Assembly: GCA_050008495.1 (NCBI GenBank)
Contig: JBEKMN010000011.1
Location: 1 to 64,000, forward strand
From: CAVROP01 sp050008495
GTDB lineage: Bacteria; Acidobacteriota; Terriglobia; UBA7540
DNA: 64,000 bases
Direction of reading: 5' to 3'
Shown here piece by piece: positions 1-7,548 of the stretch. Position numbers and translations under genes: made by a program. Each line of letters begins with the position of its first letter. Within the stretch, counting starts at the first letter, position 1. The notes under the pieces are model-generated. The model searched no databases, was not told the origin of the DNA, and worked only from the letters and a program-made list of their open reading frames with translations.

Positions 1-13
1 GGCGTTCGGCCTT

Positions 14-37
14 GGGGCGAGCGCCGCTCGCCCCTAC
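14..37. repeat. GTAGGGGC-family palindrome
   Basis: GGGGCGAGCG and CGCTCGCCCC form 10-bp arms around one base, followed by TAC. This is the first of about seven members of the family in the window (also at 1787, 10882, 16169, 26313, 58356 and 60003). It lies 39 bp upstream of the msrQ start, so it is either an intergenic hairpin or the tail of an msrP-msrQ spacer. Confidence 0.7.
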
Positions 38-75
38 ATGATTCCCGTGCTACGCGTATCAGAAAGTGTAGGTTC

Positions 76-726
76 GTGCGAAGACTTCTCAGAAGCAAAT
101 GGCTGAAGCCGCCGGTGTTCATCTTGTGCCTGGCGCCTGCGGGCCAGTTGGCCTGGCGGGCGCTGCACGGGCACCTCACCGCCAATCCCATCGAGTACAT
201 CACGCACCAGACGGGCGACTGGACAATCATCTTCATCGTCGCCACCCTGGCCGTGACACCGGCGCGCAAGCTGCTGCGATTGCCGGAACTGATTCGCTTC
301 CGCCGCATGCTGGGATTGTTTGCCTTCTTCTATGGCCTGCTCCATTTCAGCACCTGGATAGGGCTGGACAAGTTTTTTGATTGGGCGGATATGCTGGCCG
401 ACGTGCGGAAGCGGCCCTTCATCACCATGGGATTCACCGGATTCGTGCTGATGATTCCCCTGGCCTTGACGTCGACGGCCGGGTGGATTCGCCGCCTGGG
501 AGGAAAGCGCTGGCTGGCGGTACACAGGCTGATTTACGCGACAGCGGTTGCCGGCGTCGTGCATTACTACTGGCTGGTGAAGTCGGACGTGCGCAAGCCG
601 CTGTTTTACGGCGCCCTGGTGGCGCTGCTGCTGGTCCTGCGCGTGGGTTTCTGGCTGTCGGCGCGGCGCACGAAGCCGGCGGGGAAAACGCTTGAGCCGA
701 AACTGACCAGCGTGGAGACGGCGTGA
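76..726 (+). CDS. msrQ: MsrQ/YedZ-like haem b membrane subunit of methionine sulfoxide reductase
   Basis: The 216-residue protein has about six hydrophobic segments and fits MsrQ, the inner-membrane haem b protein that passes electrons from the quinone pool to the periplasmic molybdopterin enzyme MsrP, which repairs oxidised methionine. Candidate haem-ligand histidines are H90 (FYGLLHF), H150 (WLAVHRL) and H163 (GVVHYYW), spaced as in the ferric-reductase-like transmembrane family. The length (about 200 aa) is normal. The start is a GTG; the N-terminus MRRLLRSKWLKPPVF matches the usual basic beginning. The partner msrP is expected just upstream, outside the window, and is not visible. A generic ferric-reductase-like domain protein is the alternative. 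Confidence 0.88.
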   Translation: MRRLLRSKWLKPPVFILCLAPAGQLAWRALHGHLTANPIEYITHQTGDWTIIFIVATLAVTPARKLLRLPELIRFRRMLGLFAFFYGLLHFSTWIGLDKFFDWADMLADVRKRPFITMGFTGFVLMIPLALTSTAGWIRRLGGKRWLAVHRLIYATAVAGVVHYYWLVKSDVRKPLFYGALVALLLVLRVGFWLSARRTKPAGKTLEPKLTSVETA

Positions 727-767
727 CGCGCGGCCTGAAGGCAAAGAGCCGCAGCGTCGAAAAACCA

Positions 768-862
768 GGGTGGCGCATACGTCCCGCCGTGCTTTGGCGG
801 GATGTATGCGCCCTCTTGACAGGGGCGCAGACATGCCAAACTACGGCACGTCTGCGCCACCC
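768..862. repeat. GGGTGGCGCA inverted repeat with internal hairpin
   Basis: GGGTGGCGCA at 768 pairs with TGCGCCACCC ending at 862. Inside, GGCGCAGACATGCC and GGCACGTCTGCGCC form a second hairpin (823-862). A related hairpin lies at 13163-13201 and the outer GGGTGGCGCA arm recurs at 60786. It sits between the convergent ends of msrQ and the SCO gene, where it could also stop transcription, though no T-tract is evident. Confidence 0.75.
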
Positions 863-882
863 GTGGATCTCCGTTACCTCTC

Positions 883-1761
883 TTACATTTTGGGCGGTGC
901 CACGTCCCGCAGGTCGCTGACCACCTGCGCCGGTTGCCAATCGTTTCCACGGTAGAATTGAATGACCTTTCCATTTGCGGCAACGAGCGCCGTGACCAGC
1001 GAGTGCACGATCTGGCCGCGGTCAGTCCAGTATCGCAGGCCAAAGAATTCGGCAACTTTCCTAACTTGGTCCGGCGTGCCCGTCGCAAACTCCCACCGAT
1101 CGAAAGGATGAAGATCGCCCGCGTAGTTTTGGCCATACGCCCGCAGGACGGAAGGTGTATCGAACTCGGGGTCGATGCTGATGCTCAGCAGATGGGTGGA
1201 AGCGGAAAGCTTGGGGTCGCGGCGGACTTGCTCTGCGATTTGCGCGAAATTCCTGCTCATCAGTGGGCAGTAATCGGGAAGCGGGCAGCGAGTGTAGATG
1301 AACGTCAGCAACAAGGCCTTCCCGTGGTACTGATGGAGATGAATCCGCTTCCCATCCTGATTGATGAGCGCAAAGTCCGGAACCTCCTGCCCGAAAGGCG
1401 CGCGGGCAGATCCGGGACGTGCGAGCGAGTCACTCCCTGGCTTGCCCTCTTCGGTGACAACGAGCCCTTCCAGCCAGGAATGGTCGCCCTCGATGACGAG
1501 GCTTGCGCTTACCGTTTGGCCCGGTTTGAGAACTTTGAAGGCCCACTGGTCCTTGACGATAAAACTCATCGTCATGGCGCCCATGTACCCTGGAATTGAT
1601 TGGTGGGCCACCGTCACCGTTCCTGCGTTCGCATCGACCGCCACCACTTTCCCTCGCAGATCGTATCGCTGCTGGGGCAGAGGCTTTTCCTTGTGACATG
1701 TTATCAGGCAAGATGCTATTGCCAATAAAGATAGACAGACAATTAACTGTCGCGTTCGCAT
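883..1761 (-). CDS. SCO1/SenC-family copper lipoprotein with N-terminal CusF-like domain
   Basis: A 292-residue protein (from MRTRQLIV) with a signal sequence and a lipobox IASC giving a probable lipidated C18. Residues about 32-103 form a CusF-like copper-binding domain with H53, M60, M63 and M65 in the IPGYMGAMTM segment. Residues about 122-288 are an SCO/thioredoxin-fold domain; metal or redox residues are C159 and C165 in CPLPDYC plus H253 (QIVHSLV). The six-residue cysteine spacing is the longer form of the usual SCO CxxxC. SCO proteins deliver copper to cytochrome oxidase or act as periplasmic thiol/copper proteins. The frame stays open 28 codons upstream, but that part is encoded by a palindromic repeat, so the inner ATG is preferred. 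It is the last gene of a minus-strand trio with a TonB-dependent receptor and a Cys-rich protein. Confidence 0.88.
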   Translation of the reverse strand: MRTRQLIVCLSLLAIASCLITCHKEKPLPQQRYDLRGKVVAVDANAGTVTVAHQSIPGYMGAMTMSFIVKDQWAFKVLKPGQTVSASLVIEGDHSWLEGLVVTEEGKPGSDSLARPGSARAPFGQEVPDFALINQDGKRIHLHQYHGKALLLTFIYTRCPLPDYCPLMSRNFAQIAEQVRRDPKLSASTHLLSISIDPEFDTPSVLRAYGQNYAGDLHPFDRWEFATGTPDQVRKVAEFFGLRYWTDRGQIVHSLVTALVAANGKVIQFYRGNDWQPAQVVSDLRDVAPPKM

Positions 1762-1786
1762 TGCGGAAATCCTACTCTGAAAACGT

Positions 1787-1858
1787 GTAGGGGTAGGGCT
1801 TGCCCTACCCACGGCGGTTGCAGCGGAACAACGAGGGGACGGCAAGCCGTCCCCCTAC
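1787..1858. repeat. Paired palindrome module of the GTAGGGG family
   Basis: Two near-palindromes, GTAGGGGTAGGGCTTGCCC (1787 on) and GGGGACGGCAAGCCGTCCCC (1835-1854), are joined by a 24-bp spacer and bounded by GTAGGG and CCCTAC. An almost identical module lies at 16169-16238. This copy fills the gap between the TonB-dependent receptor stop and the SCO start, inside a likely operon. Confidence 0.85.
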
Positions 1859-1877
1859 AATTGGCTCGATCACCCGA

Positions 1878-4196
1878 TTAGTAGTGGAACCGGTAGCGGA
1901 ATTCCACGTAAACCTGCCGCGGATCGTTCCAGTGAAATCCGCCAAAGGTAAGGCTGTTATCCATTTGCACGCGTTTGTCTCCCACATTCAGGGCGTTCAC
2001 GGAAACAGTGAATTTCTCTCCGAAGGTTTTTCCCAGGGCGAGATCAAACGTGGTGTGGCCAGGCAAATAGTGTCCGGGATATTGCGCGTTCGGCGTTCCG
2101 TACAGGCCATTCGTGAACCCGGAGCCATAGTAGACGTTGGTCGAAGCATAGGTCCGCCCGGGAAGACTCGTATTGTAGCCGAAGTTCAGTGTGTTCCTCT
2201 GATCGTGGTCCACGGGCGAAAACCCCGGCGGTAAATCGAGCCCGCAAGCCGGCGTCACGGGACTGGGGCAGATCAAGCCTCCGGTAATCGGCGCGGTGGC
2301 TTCCGCGATTTGATTCGCATAGGCAAGGTGGAACCGGCCGTGATGCCACAGGCTGGGCGAGCGGAGCGTCAGTTCCCAGCCGTTGATCACGGCCGCATCC
2401 CAGGTGATGGGCCAGAAGAGGTTGGATTCTCCAATATTGTTGTGATCCAGCCAGTTCGTGGCCTTGGTCTGAAAATTATCGGCGTCCAGAGCCCAGCCGC
2501 GATAGGGAATTCTGAGGCCAAACTGGTATTCTTTATCCCGCTCGCCGTGCAGGGGCGCGAATGTAAAGTTCTGGCTATTGGCTAAGCCGAGTAGAGCGCC
2601 TGTGGCCGTGACCAGAGGCGGGGCCTGGTAGTAGTGACCGTAAAAACCGCGAAAGACCCAGTTCAGGCGCGGAACGCTCAAAGCGAAACCGACCCGGGGG
2701 TCCGTACCGTTTTCGGCGATGGAGCTGTTGAATTCCGTTTGCCGGAGGCCGGCGATCAGGGTCAACCACGGGGTCACTTTGAATTTCTCATTGATGAACT
2801 CGGCGGCAACGCCTCCCGTTACGCCCATCGAGGAGGCGGGGAAGTTTGCGCTGCCATTGGTGAATTGGTTATCAAAGGAGTTGTGCTGGTGCTGAGCGAA
2901 TCCGTACACTCCGGCTTCGAGATCGCTTCTCCAGAATCTGGCGTTGAGGGTCGTCTCCATCCCCAGGTAATTGGCAGCCTGATTTACGGTTGAGATGACG
3001 GGATAATCGTTCGCCCCGCCGTGGTAGTCAGCGGCGTTGTACTGGTAAAAGGGAGAAACCGTCAGAAGCAGATTGAGATTGAAGGTGTGAACCCAGGATA
3101 AGACGACGTAGCCGTCGGGTTCACGCTCGCCGTCGCGCAGGGCGTAGCTGGGAGAATTCCCCGATGACGCCAGAATCTGATTCCCGGCGGATTTGGGATC
3201 AGGGTCGATGGGGATCTGGTAATAATCCTGACGCAAAGAAGTGATCAGCCGAAGTTGGTTCTTGGCATCGGGGTTGAAGATGAAGGAAGCGAATCCGCCG
3301 TAGCCGCTCTCCGCATCGTGAAAAACCTGTGCGATGGGGGTCTGAAGCCCGTAATCGCTGCGGTTTCCGTTCAAGCTGACGTAGTAAGCAAATCGCTCCG
3401 AGTGTCCTCCGCAACTGAAGTGATTGTCGGTTTGATAGAAATTCCCAAAGCTCACGACGAGATCACACTGGTTGTTGAACTCAAAGCCGGTTCGCGGCAC
3501 GACGTTGAAGATTCCGTAGGTTCGGTCTCCATAATCGGCGTCGTAGCTGCCTCGAAGGACTTCGAGTTCGTCGATGTCCTTGGGGTCAATCTGCGGCCCC
3601 AGGTTGGTGGCGATGTTGGTGTTGGGGATGGCAATTCCGTCGATCAGCCACTCCACCTGATGGCCGCCTCGCATGTGCAGCATATCGTGCGTCACATAGG
3701 CAGCGGGCACGTAATCCGTGATCATTTGCAAGCTGTTGGTGCGGTCCGCTCCGGGAGTTTCCTGGATGTCTTCACGGCCCAGCATGCTGGTCGGCGTGAC
3801 GCTGTCGGTGGTCGCCTCCACGGGAGTTCCTAAAACGTTGACGGTTTGTTTCACGCCCGCCACAGCTAACGGGCAGTGCAGCACCGGACTCGTGTCGGAC
3901 TGCACAATCACACTTTGCTGCATGGACTGGAAGCCCTGCGACGAGACCGTGACCGTGTAATTCCCGATGGGGACGGAAGTGAATTCGAATTCGCCGTTTT
4001 CGTTGGAGTCTTGAGATTGGGTCCAATCCGAGTTTTGAGCCTTCAACGTAACTTGCGCGCCTGGAATGGGGTGGTGCTGCGGATCGTGAACGACGCCGCG
4101 CACAGATCCAAAAATGGTGGCAAATGCGACACTGCCCAATACCAAGACGACCGCCGTCAACACACATGCTTGTCTCATAAAACTTCTCCTCTGCAT
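1878..4196 (-). CDS. TonB-dependent receptor with carboxypeptidase-regulatory-like domain
   Basis: A 772-residue outer-membrane receptor. It has a signal peptide (hydrophobic to about residue 27), a beta-sandwich regulatory domain (about 30-115: GVVHDPQHHPIPGAQVTL, FEFTSVPIGNYTVTV), a plug (about 130-240: MRGGHQVEWLIDGI, IDELEVLRGSYDADYGDR) and a beta-barrel ending in the aromatic strand FRYRFHY. It is shorter than the 1200-residue Oar-like receptors elsewhere in the window. The neighbours (Cys/His-rich secreted protein upstream, CusF-SCO protein downstream, same strand) suggest a copper ligand; that is inferred from context only. ATG 4196 is preceded by AGAGGAG; the in-frame ATG at 4178 is an alternative start. 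Confidence 0.88.
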   Translation of the reverse strand: MQRRSFMRQACVLTAVVLVLGSVAFATIFGSVRGVVHDPQHHPIPGAQVTLKAQNSDWTQSQDSNENGEFEFTSVPIGNYTVTVSSQGFQSMQQSVIVQSDTSPVLHCPLAVAGVKQTVNVLGTPVEATTDSVTPTSMLGREDIQETPGADRTNSLQMITDYVPAAYVTHDMLHMRGGHQVEWLIDGIAIPNTNIATNLGPQIDPKDIDELEVLRGSYDADYGDRTYGIFNVVPRTGFEFNNQCDLVVSFGNFYQTDNHFSCGGHSERFAYYVSLNGNRSDYGLQTPIAQVFHDAESGYGGFASFIFNPDAKNQLRLITSLRQDYYQIPIDPDPKSAGNQILASSGNSPSYALRDGEREPDGYVVLSWVHTFNLNLLLTVSPFYQYNAADYHGGANDYPVISTVNQAANYLGMETTLNARFWRSDLEAGVYGFAQHQHNSFDNQFTNGSANFPASSMGVTGGVAAEFINEKFKVTPWLTLIAGLRQTEFNSSIAENGTDPRVGFALSVPRLNWVFRGFYGHYYQAPPLVTATGALLGLANSQNFTFAPLHGERDKEYQFGLRIPYRGWALDADNFQTKATNWLDHNNIGESNLFWPITWDAAVINGWELTLRSPSLWHHGRFHLAYANQIAEATAPITGGLICPSPVTPACGLDLPPGFSPVDHDQRNTLNFGYNTSLPGRTYASTNVYYGSGFTNGLYGTPNAQYPGHYLPGHTTFDLALGKTFGEKFTVSVNALNVGDKRVQMDNSLTFGGFHWNDPRQVYVEFRYRFHY

Positions 4197-4427
4197 TGGC
4201 GATGGTGATGAACGCTCCGGCAGGGCGCAGCGTGAGGCACCCCGGCGCCGGGATCAATGCAGGACTGCGGACCTGCGAGACAAATGCTCGCGCGACGACG
4301 CCGGGAAATGCGATGCCAGCTTTGACGAGGCGTAACGGGGCTTTATCTGCCGGGCCCGAAGTCCGGGCTTCAACGATGGACGAGAGTCGATTAGCTCAAT
4401 CGGCAATCACCCATCGAAGATCGACCA

Positions 4428-4796
4428 TCAGAGAGGGAATCGAGGAGGTTGATCGGGAATCCGCGCGTGGGAGGGCAACAGACTCGAGTCTGAGGCATCG
4501 TAGCAGAAACTCCAAGCCGCGATGGGATTCCACCAAGGGTGTTCGGTAGGTACATAAGTGAGAGTGCTGAGAATGGCGCTGATGTAGCTGTCAGGAGATT
4601 GCATTCCACACTGCCCGCCCGTGCCCATGCAGCACGCCGGAAGCCGGCCGGAATCGTGGTGGTGTCCTACACACAAGCAGGCTCCGGGCGGGCATCCGCA
4701 GGCATCCGCCGTAACGTTGGGCGAAATCCACCGCACGCTGGGGGCAAGCAGCGCGGCCATGGTCAGAATTGTCAGAAACCTCGCGGAAGTGCGCAT
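4428..4796 (-). CDS. Small secreted Cys/His-rich protein, putative metal binder
   Basis: A 122-residue protein from MRTSARFLTILTMAALLAP, a plausible signal peptide. The mature part has eight cysteines (C33, C35, C40, C42, C55, C56, C63, C98) and HHH at 45-47, arranged as CxC-x4-CxC-x2-HHH-x7-CC-x6-C. I do not recognise the family. The cluster resembles a soft-metal site. It is directly upstream of, and on the same strand as, a TonB-dependent receptor and an SCO/CusF lipoprotein, which suggests a periplasmic or surface copper-binding role. The frame is open about 108 codons further upstream, but that stretch is translated inverted repeat. No strong ribosome binding site is visible, so the start is tentative. 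Confidence 0.6.
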   Translation of the reverse strand: MRTSARFLTILTMAALLAPSVRWISPNVTADACGCPPGACLCVGHHHDSGRLPACCMGTGGQCGMQSPDSYISAILSTLTYVPTEHPWWNPIAAWSFCYDASDSSLLPSHARIPDQPPRFPL

Positions 4797-4875
4797 TTTG
4801 CTGGTCGGGAAAGCCCAGATTTTCAGTATAGCAGATCCGGTCGAGACCATTGTGGGAGTCTTCGTGCCGAAGGCA

Positions 4876-5022
4876 CCTTGGAGTGCGGCGGCTCGACGCC
4901 GCCTTGGAACTGCGAGAGCATGCGAGCTACGTACGCGCCGGTCTTGGCGTACCGGGGCTCGCATTAGGCAGCACGCGGGCTTGCATGGTGACAAGGCGTC
5001 GTCAAGCCGCCGCACTCCAAGG
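4876..5022. repeat. GGAGTGCGGC-family long inverted repeat
   Basis: CCTTGGAGTGCGGCGGC at 4876 pairs with GCCGCCGCACTCCAAGG ending at 5022; each arm has its own small stem. The same family occurs at 41895-42013. It occupies the middle of the 562-bp gap 4797-5358 between divergent transcription units. I see no gene in the remaining 5023-5358, which must hold the promoter of the response-regulator operon. Confidence 0.8.
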
Positions 5023-5358
5023 TGGTTCGCACATTTTGGTACTTTGTGCAGGTGTCGCTTTTTGCCACACCAGGATTCGTTCGTCGGCTCGCCAGGAATG
5101 ATTTCGAGTATGTAAATCAATAAGATAGGAGGAAAAGAAGGGTGGCCGAGAGGGCAGATGCAGGTACGGCGATCGGCGTAAGGCTAAGAGGCATTAATCT
5201 GTGGCATTTTGACACACTGCACCACGCGCTCCGGAATCCAAGGAAGCTCAAACTGGCTTCGCAGCTAATTCAACTCTTTTATTTACAATAAGTTAAGAAA
5301 CTAGTGTGGTCCTTGGCCATCTCCGTGCCCAAGATACTTCTGGCCAAGCACCGGGAGT

Positions 5359-5754
5359 GTGCGCATAGTGAGCAGGATTCTTGTTGTTGACGACGACTTG
5401 GAAAGCCGTGACCTGCTGTCTGAGGTCCTGGAAGCCAACGGATATCCGCAGGTGGAAGCGGTAGCCGACGGACTGGCGGCGCGAGAAGCTTTGGCGCGGG
5501 ACAACGATTGCCGCATTATCATCGCCGATTTACACATGCCCAATGAGTCGGGCTTAGATCTGCTTCGACATCTCAGAAAGCAAAATGCCAAGCACGAGAT
5601 TGTTCTCATGTCTTCCTTCTTCAGTCATACGGAAAGGAAGCTGGCCCAAGACCTGGGCGCTTACGCCCTTCTCGACAAGCCGTTTCGGATTACCGAACTG
5701 CTGGAGATTGTCTCCCAACTGGCAGAAAGGAATTCCATCGGCATTTCCACTTAG
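5359..5754 (+). CDS. Single-domain response regulator (receiver protein)
   Basis: A 131-residue stand-alone CheY-like receiver domain. The acidic pocket D11-D13 (VVDDD), the phospho-acceptor D57 (IIIADLHMP), a Ser in LMSS near 84 and K107 (LLDKPF) are all present, so it should be phosphorylatable. There is no output domain, so it must act by protein contact. It is the first gene of a seven-gene run ending at 12357 and lies 33 bp upstream of an acyl carrier protein. The start is GTG 5359; GTG 5368 is possible. A co-encoded histidine kinase is not visible. Confidence 0.88.
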   Translation: MRIVSRILVVDDDLESRDLLSEVLEANGYPQVEAVADGLAAREALARDNDCRIIIADLHMPNESGLDLLRHLRKQNAKHEIVLMSSFFSHTERKLAQDLGAYALLDKPFRITELLEIVSQLAERNSIGIST

Positions 5755-5787
5755 GTGCGCCGGTCAAACCGGTCACGAGGAGCATAA

Positions 5788-6081
5788 ATGGACACAACCC
5801 AGAAAGTCATTGAGATTATTGCTCGAGAGCAGCATCTGGACCCGAGCAAAATCACCATCGATTCGAAGTTCGCAGAATTGGGCATAGACTCGCTGGACGG
5901 AGTCAATATCCTTTTCGCGCTGGAAGAGGAATTCAAGATTGATATCCCGGACGCCGTGGCGCAGAACATGCGCTCAGTCCGCCAGGTGGTGGACAGCCTG
6001 ACACGAGTTTTGGAAGGTAAGGACATTTCCGATCTGGTGGCGATGGCGAAGGGCGAGGCCCCGGCTGCCACAGCCAATTAA
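5788..6081 (+). CDS. Acyl carrier protein
   Basis: A 97-residue acidic protein of the ACP family. The phosphopantetheine attachment site is S35 in GIDSLDG, followed by the typical helix II (VNILFALEEEFKIDIPD). It carries an acyl thioester for the adjacent ketosynthase 17 bp downstream. It is longer than housekeeping AcpP (about 78 aa) because of a C-terminal tail (DLVAMAKGEAPAATAN). That tail and the absence of other fab genes suggest a dedicated carrier for a special lipid rather than bulk fatty acid synthesis. Its ATG is preceded by AGGAG about 7 bp upstream. Confidence 0.93.
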   Translation: MDTTQKVIEIIAREQHLDPSKITIDSKFAELGIDSLDGVNILFALEEEFKIDIPDAVAQNMRSVRQVVDSLTRVLEGKDISDLVAMAKGEAPAATAN

Positions 6082-6098
6082 GTTCACAAGGGTGAAAC

Positions 6099-7328
6099 TT
6101 GCGAAGAGTCGTCATTACCGGTGTAGGCGTCTTTGCATCCGTAGGCAAGAACGCGCCAAGCTTTTTCAAGAACCTGCTGGAAGCCCGGTCGGCGGTTCGC
6201 CGTATTTGCCAATTTGATCCCTCTGCGCTGACGGTTCAGATTGCTGCCGAAGTTCCGGACTACACGCCGACTGATTACTTTCCCGCCAAGCGGCTCGATT
6301 TGCTGGATCGCTTCAGCCAGTTCGGCTTGCTGGCCGCGAAAGAAGCTATGGCCTCGAGTGGAATCGAGGTACGCGAGGAGGAAGGCCCCCGCTTCGGGGT
6401 GGTGAGCGGCAGCGGAATGGCGGGCGCCAATACCCTGGATAACGGCTACTTCAACCTCTACGCCCAACAGGCGACACGGCTGCATCCGTTCACCATTCCC
6501 CGCATGATGCACAACGCCGCCACTTCTCAAATCTGCATGGAATTTGGCGCGCAAGGACCCTCCTTCACAACTGCCACGGCCTGCTCGTCTTCAGGTCATG
6601 CGATTGGCGAAGCCTTTCACCTGATCAAATTTGGGATGGCCGATCTGATGTTGACCGGGGGGTGCGAGGCGCCGATCACCGTGGGAATGATCCGTTCCTG
6701 GGAATCGGTGCGGGTCCTGGCCACGGGGAACGGCGATCCCAGCCGGGCCTGCCGGCCCTTTTCGGCGGACCGCGAGGGTTTCGTCATGGGCGAAGGGGCC
6801 GCCATACTGCTGCTCGAGGAACTTGAGCATGCGAAAAAGCGTGGGGCCAAAATCCTCGCGGAAATCTCCGGCTACGGCCTGAGTTCAGATGCCGGACATA
6901 TTACCCAGCCCTCCCTCGATGGGCCGGCTCGTGCAGTGCGCATGGCCCTCGAGGAAGCCGGCGTTGCCCCGAACGAAGTAGATTACATTAATGCCCATGG
7001 CACCGGCACGCGCCTGAACGACGCCACTGAAACGCAGGTCATCAAGAAGGTATTCGGCGAGCACGCTCGCAAGCTGGCCATTAGCTCCACAAAATCCATG
7101 CACGGCCATACCATGGGGGCCACGGGGGCAATCGAACTGGCAGCGACGACGCTGGCCATCGAATGCTCTGCCATTCCGCCCACAGCGAATTACACCGCGC
7201 CGGACCCCGAGTGCGACCTGGACTACGTCCCCAATCAAGCGCGAGAAATGCCTGTAACAGTGGCCGTCTCCAATTCCTTCGCGTTCGGCGGCCTCAATGC
7301 GGTGCTGCTGATCAGAAAATTCCAGTAA
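6099..7328 (+). CDS. Beta-ketoacyl-ACP synthase (FabF/KAS II type)
   Basis: A 409-residue condensing enzyme. The triad is complete: C162 (TATACSSSGH), H300 (NAHGTGT) and H337 (SMHGHTMGA), with K332. It catalyses decarboxylative Claisen condensation of malonyl-ACP with an acyl primer. The start is TTG 6099 with AAGGGTG about 6 bp upstream, matching the typical RRVVITG N-terminus. The operon holds one intact KAS and one ACP but no ketoreductase, dehydratase or enoyl reductase. The product may therefore stay a beta-keto (or beta-amino) acyl chain, or use reductases encoded elsewhere. The gene is not named because housekeeping FabF cannot be told from a specialised paralogue. Confidence 0.92.
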   Translation: MRRVVITGVGVFASVGKNAPSFFKNLLEARSAVRRICQFDPSALTVQIAAEVPDYTPTDYFPAKRLDLLDRFSQFGLLAAKEAMASSGIEVREEEGPRFGVVSGSGMAGANTLDNGYFNLYAQQATRLHPFTIPRMMHNAATSQICMEFGAQGPSFTTATACSSSGHAIGEAFHLIKFGMADLMLTGGCEAPITVGMIRSWESVRVLATGNGDPSRACRPFSADREGFVMGEGAAILLLEELEHAKKRGAKILAEISGYGLSSDAGHITQPSLDGPARAVRMALEEAGVAPNEVDYINAHGTGTRLNDATETQVIKKVFGEHARKLAISSTKSMHGHTMGATGAIELAATTLAIECSAIPPTANYTAPDPECDLDYVPNQAREMPVTVAVSNSFAFGGLNAVLLIRKFQ

Positions 7329-7332
7329 AGAC

Positions 7333-7535
7333 GGAAAATGGAAACTGGAAAATAGAAAATGGAAACTGGAAAATGGGAGGGTAGAACTGTTATCGCGGAA
7401 ACACGCGATCGAAAGCAAGCTGTGACTGAGGATGAGATCCGAGGAGTTGATCGCTTACCGGTCCTAAGAATTGCCAGTTTCGACTTACCATTTTCCATTT
7501 TCCAATTTCCATTTTCCAATTTCCATTTTCAAGTT
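7333..7535. repeat. GGAAAATGGAAA-type inverted repeat
   Basis: Tandem GGAAAATGGAAACTGG units at 7333-7378 face their complements (CCATTTTCCATTTTCC) at 7488-7535, able to form a long AT-rich stem with a loop of about 110 nt. The element fills the ketosynthase-glycosyltransferase gap. It also creates a spurious N-terminal extension of the downstream frame. Confidence 0.85.
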
Positions 7536-7548
7536 TCCCGGGTTCCTA

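Noticed and set aside
34..834. 266-codon minus-strand frame opposite msrQ
   Set aside because: Gln/Arg/His-rich translation typical of a complementary frame; msrQ on the other strand has membrane segments and conserved histidines.
4197..4427. Possible cobalamin riboswitch in the leader of the 772-residue receptor
   Set aside because: The leader is GC-rich with GTCC/CCTGCA stretches, but I could not find a convincing B12-box or paired core, so nothing is claimed.
4797..5120. Extended N-terminus of the Cys/His-rich protein
   Set aside because: The extra 108 codons translate the inverted repeat 4876-5022; a signal peptide begins at the inner ATG.
7333..7535. Simple-sequence tract as a CRISPR or phase-variable repeat
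   Set aside because: Units are imperfect and arranged as facing arms rather than a regular direct array, and the tract is outside the coding region.
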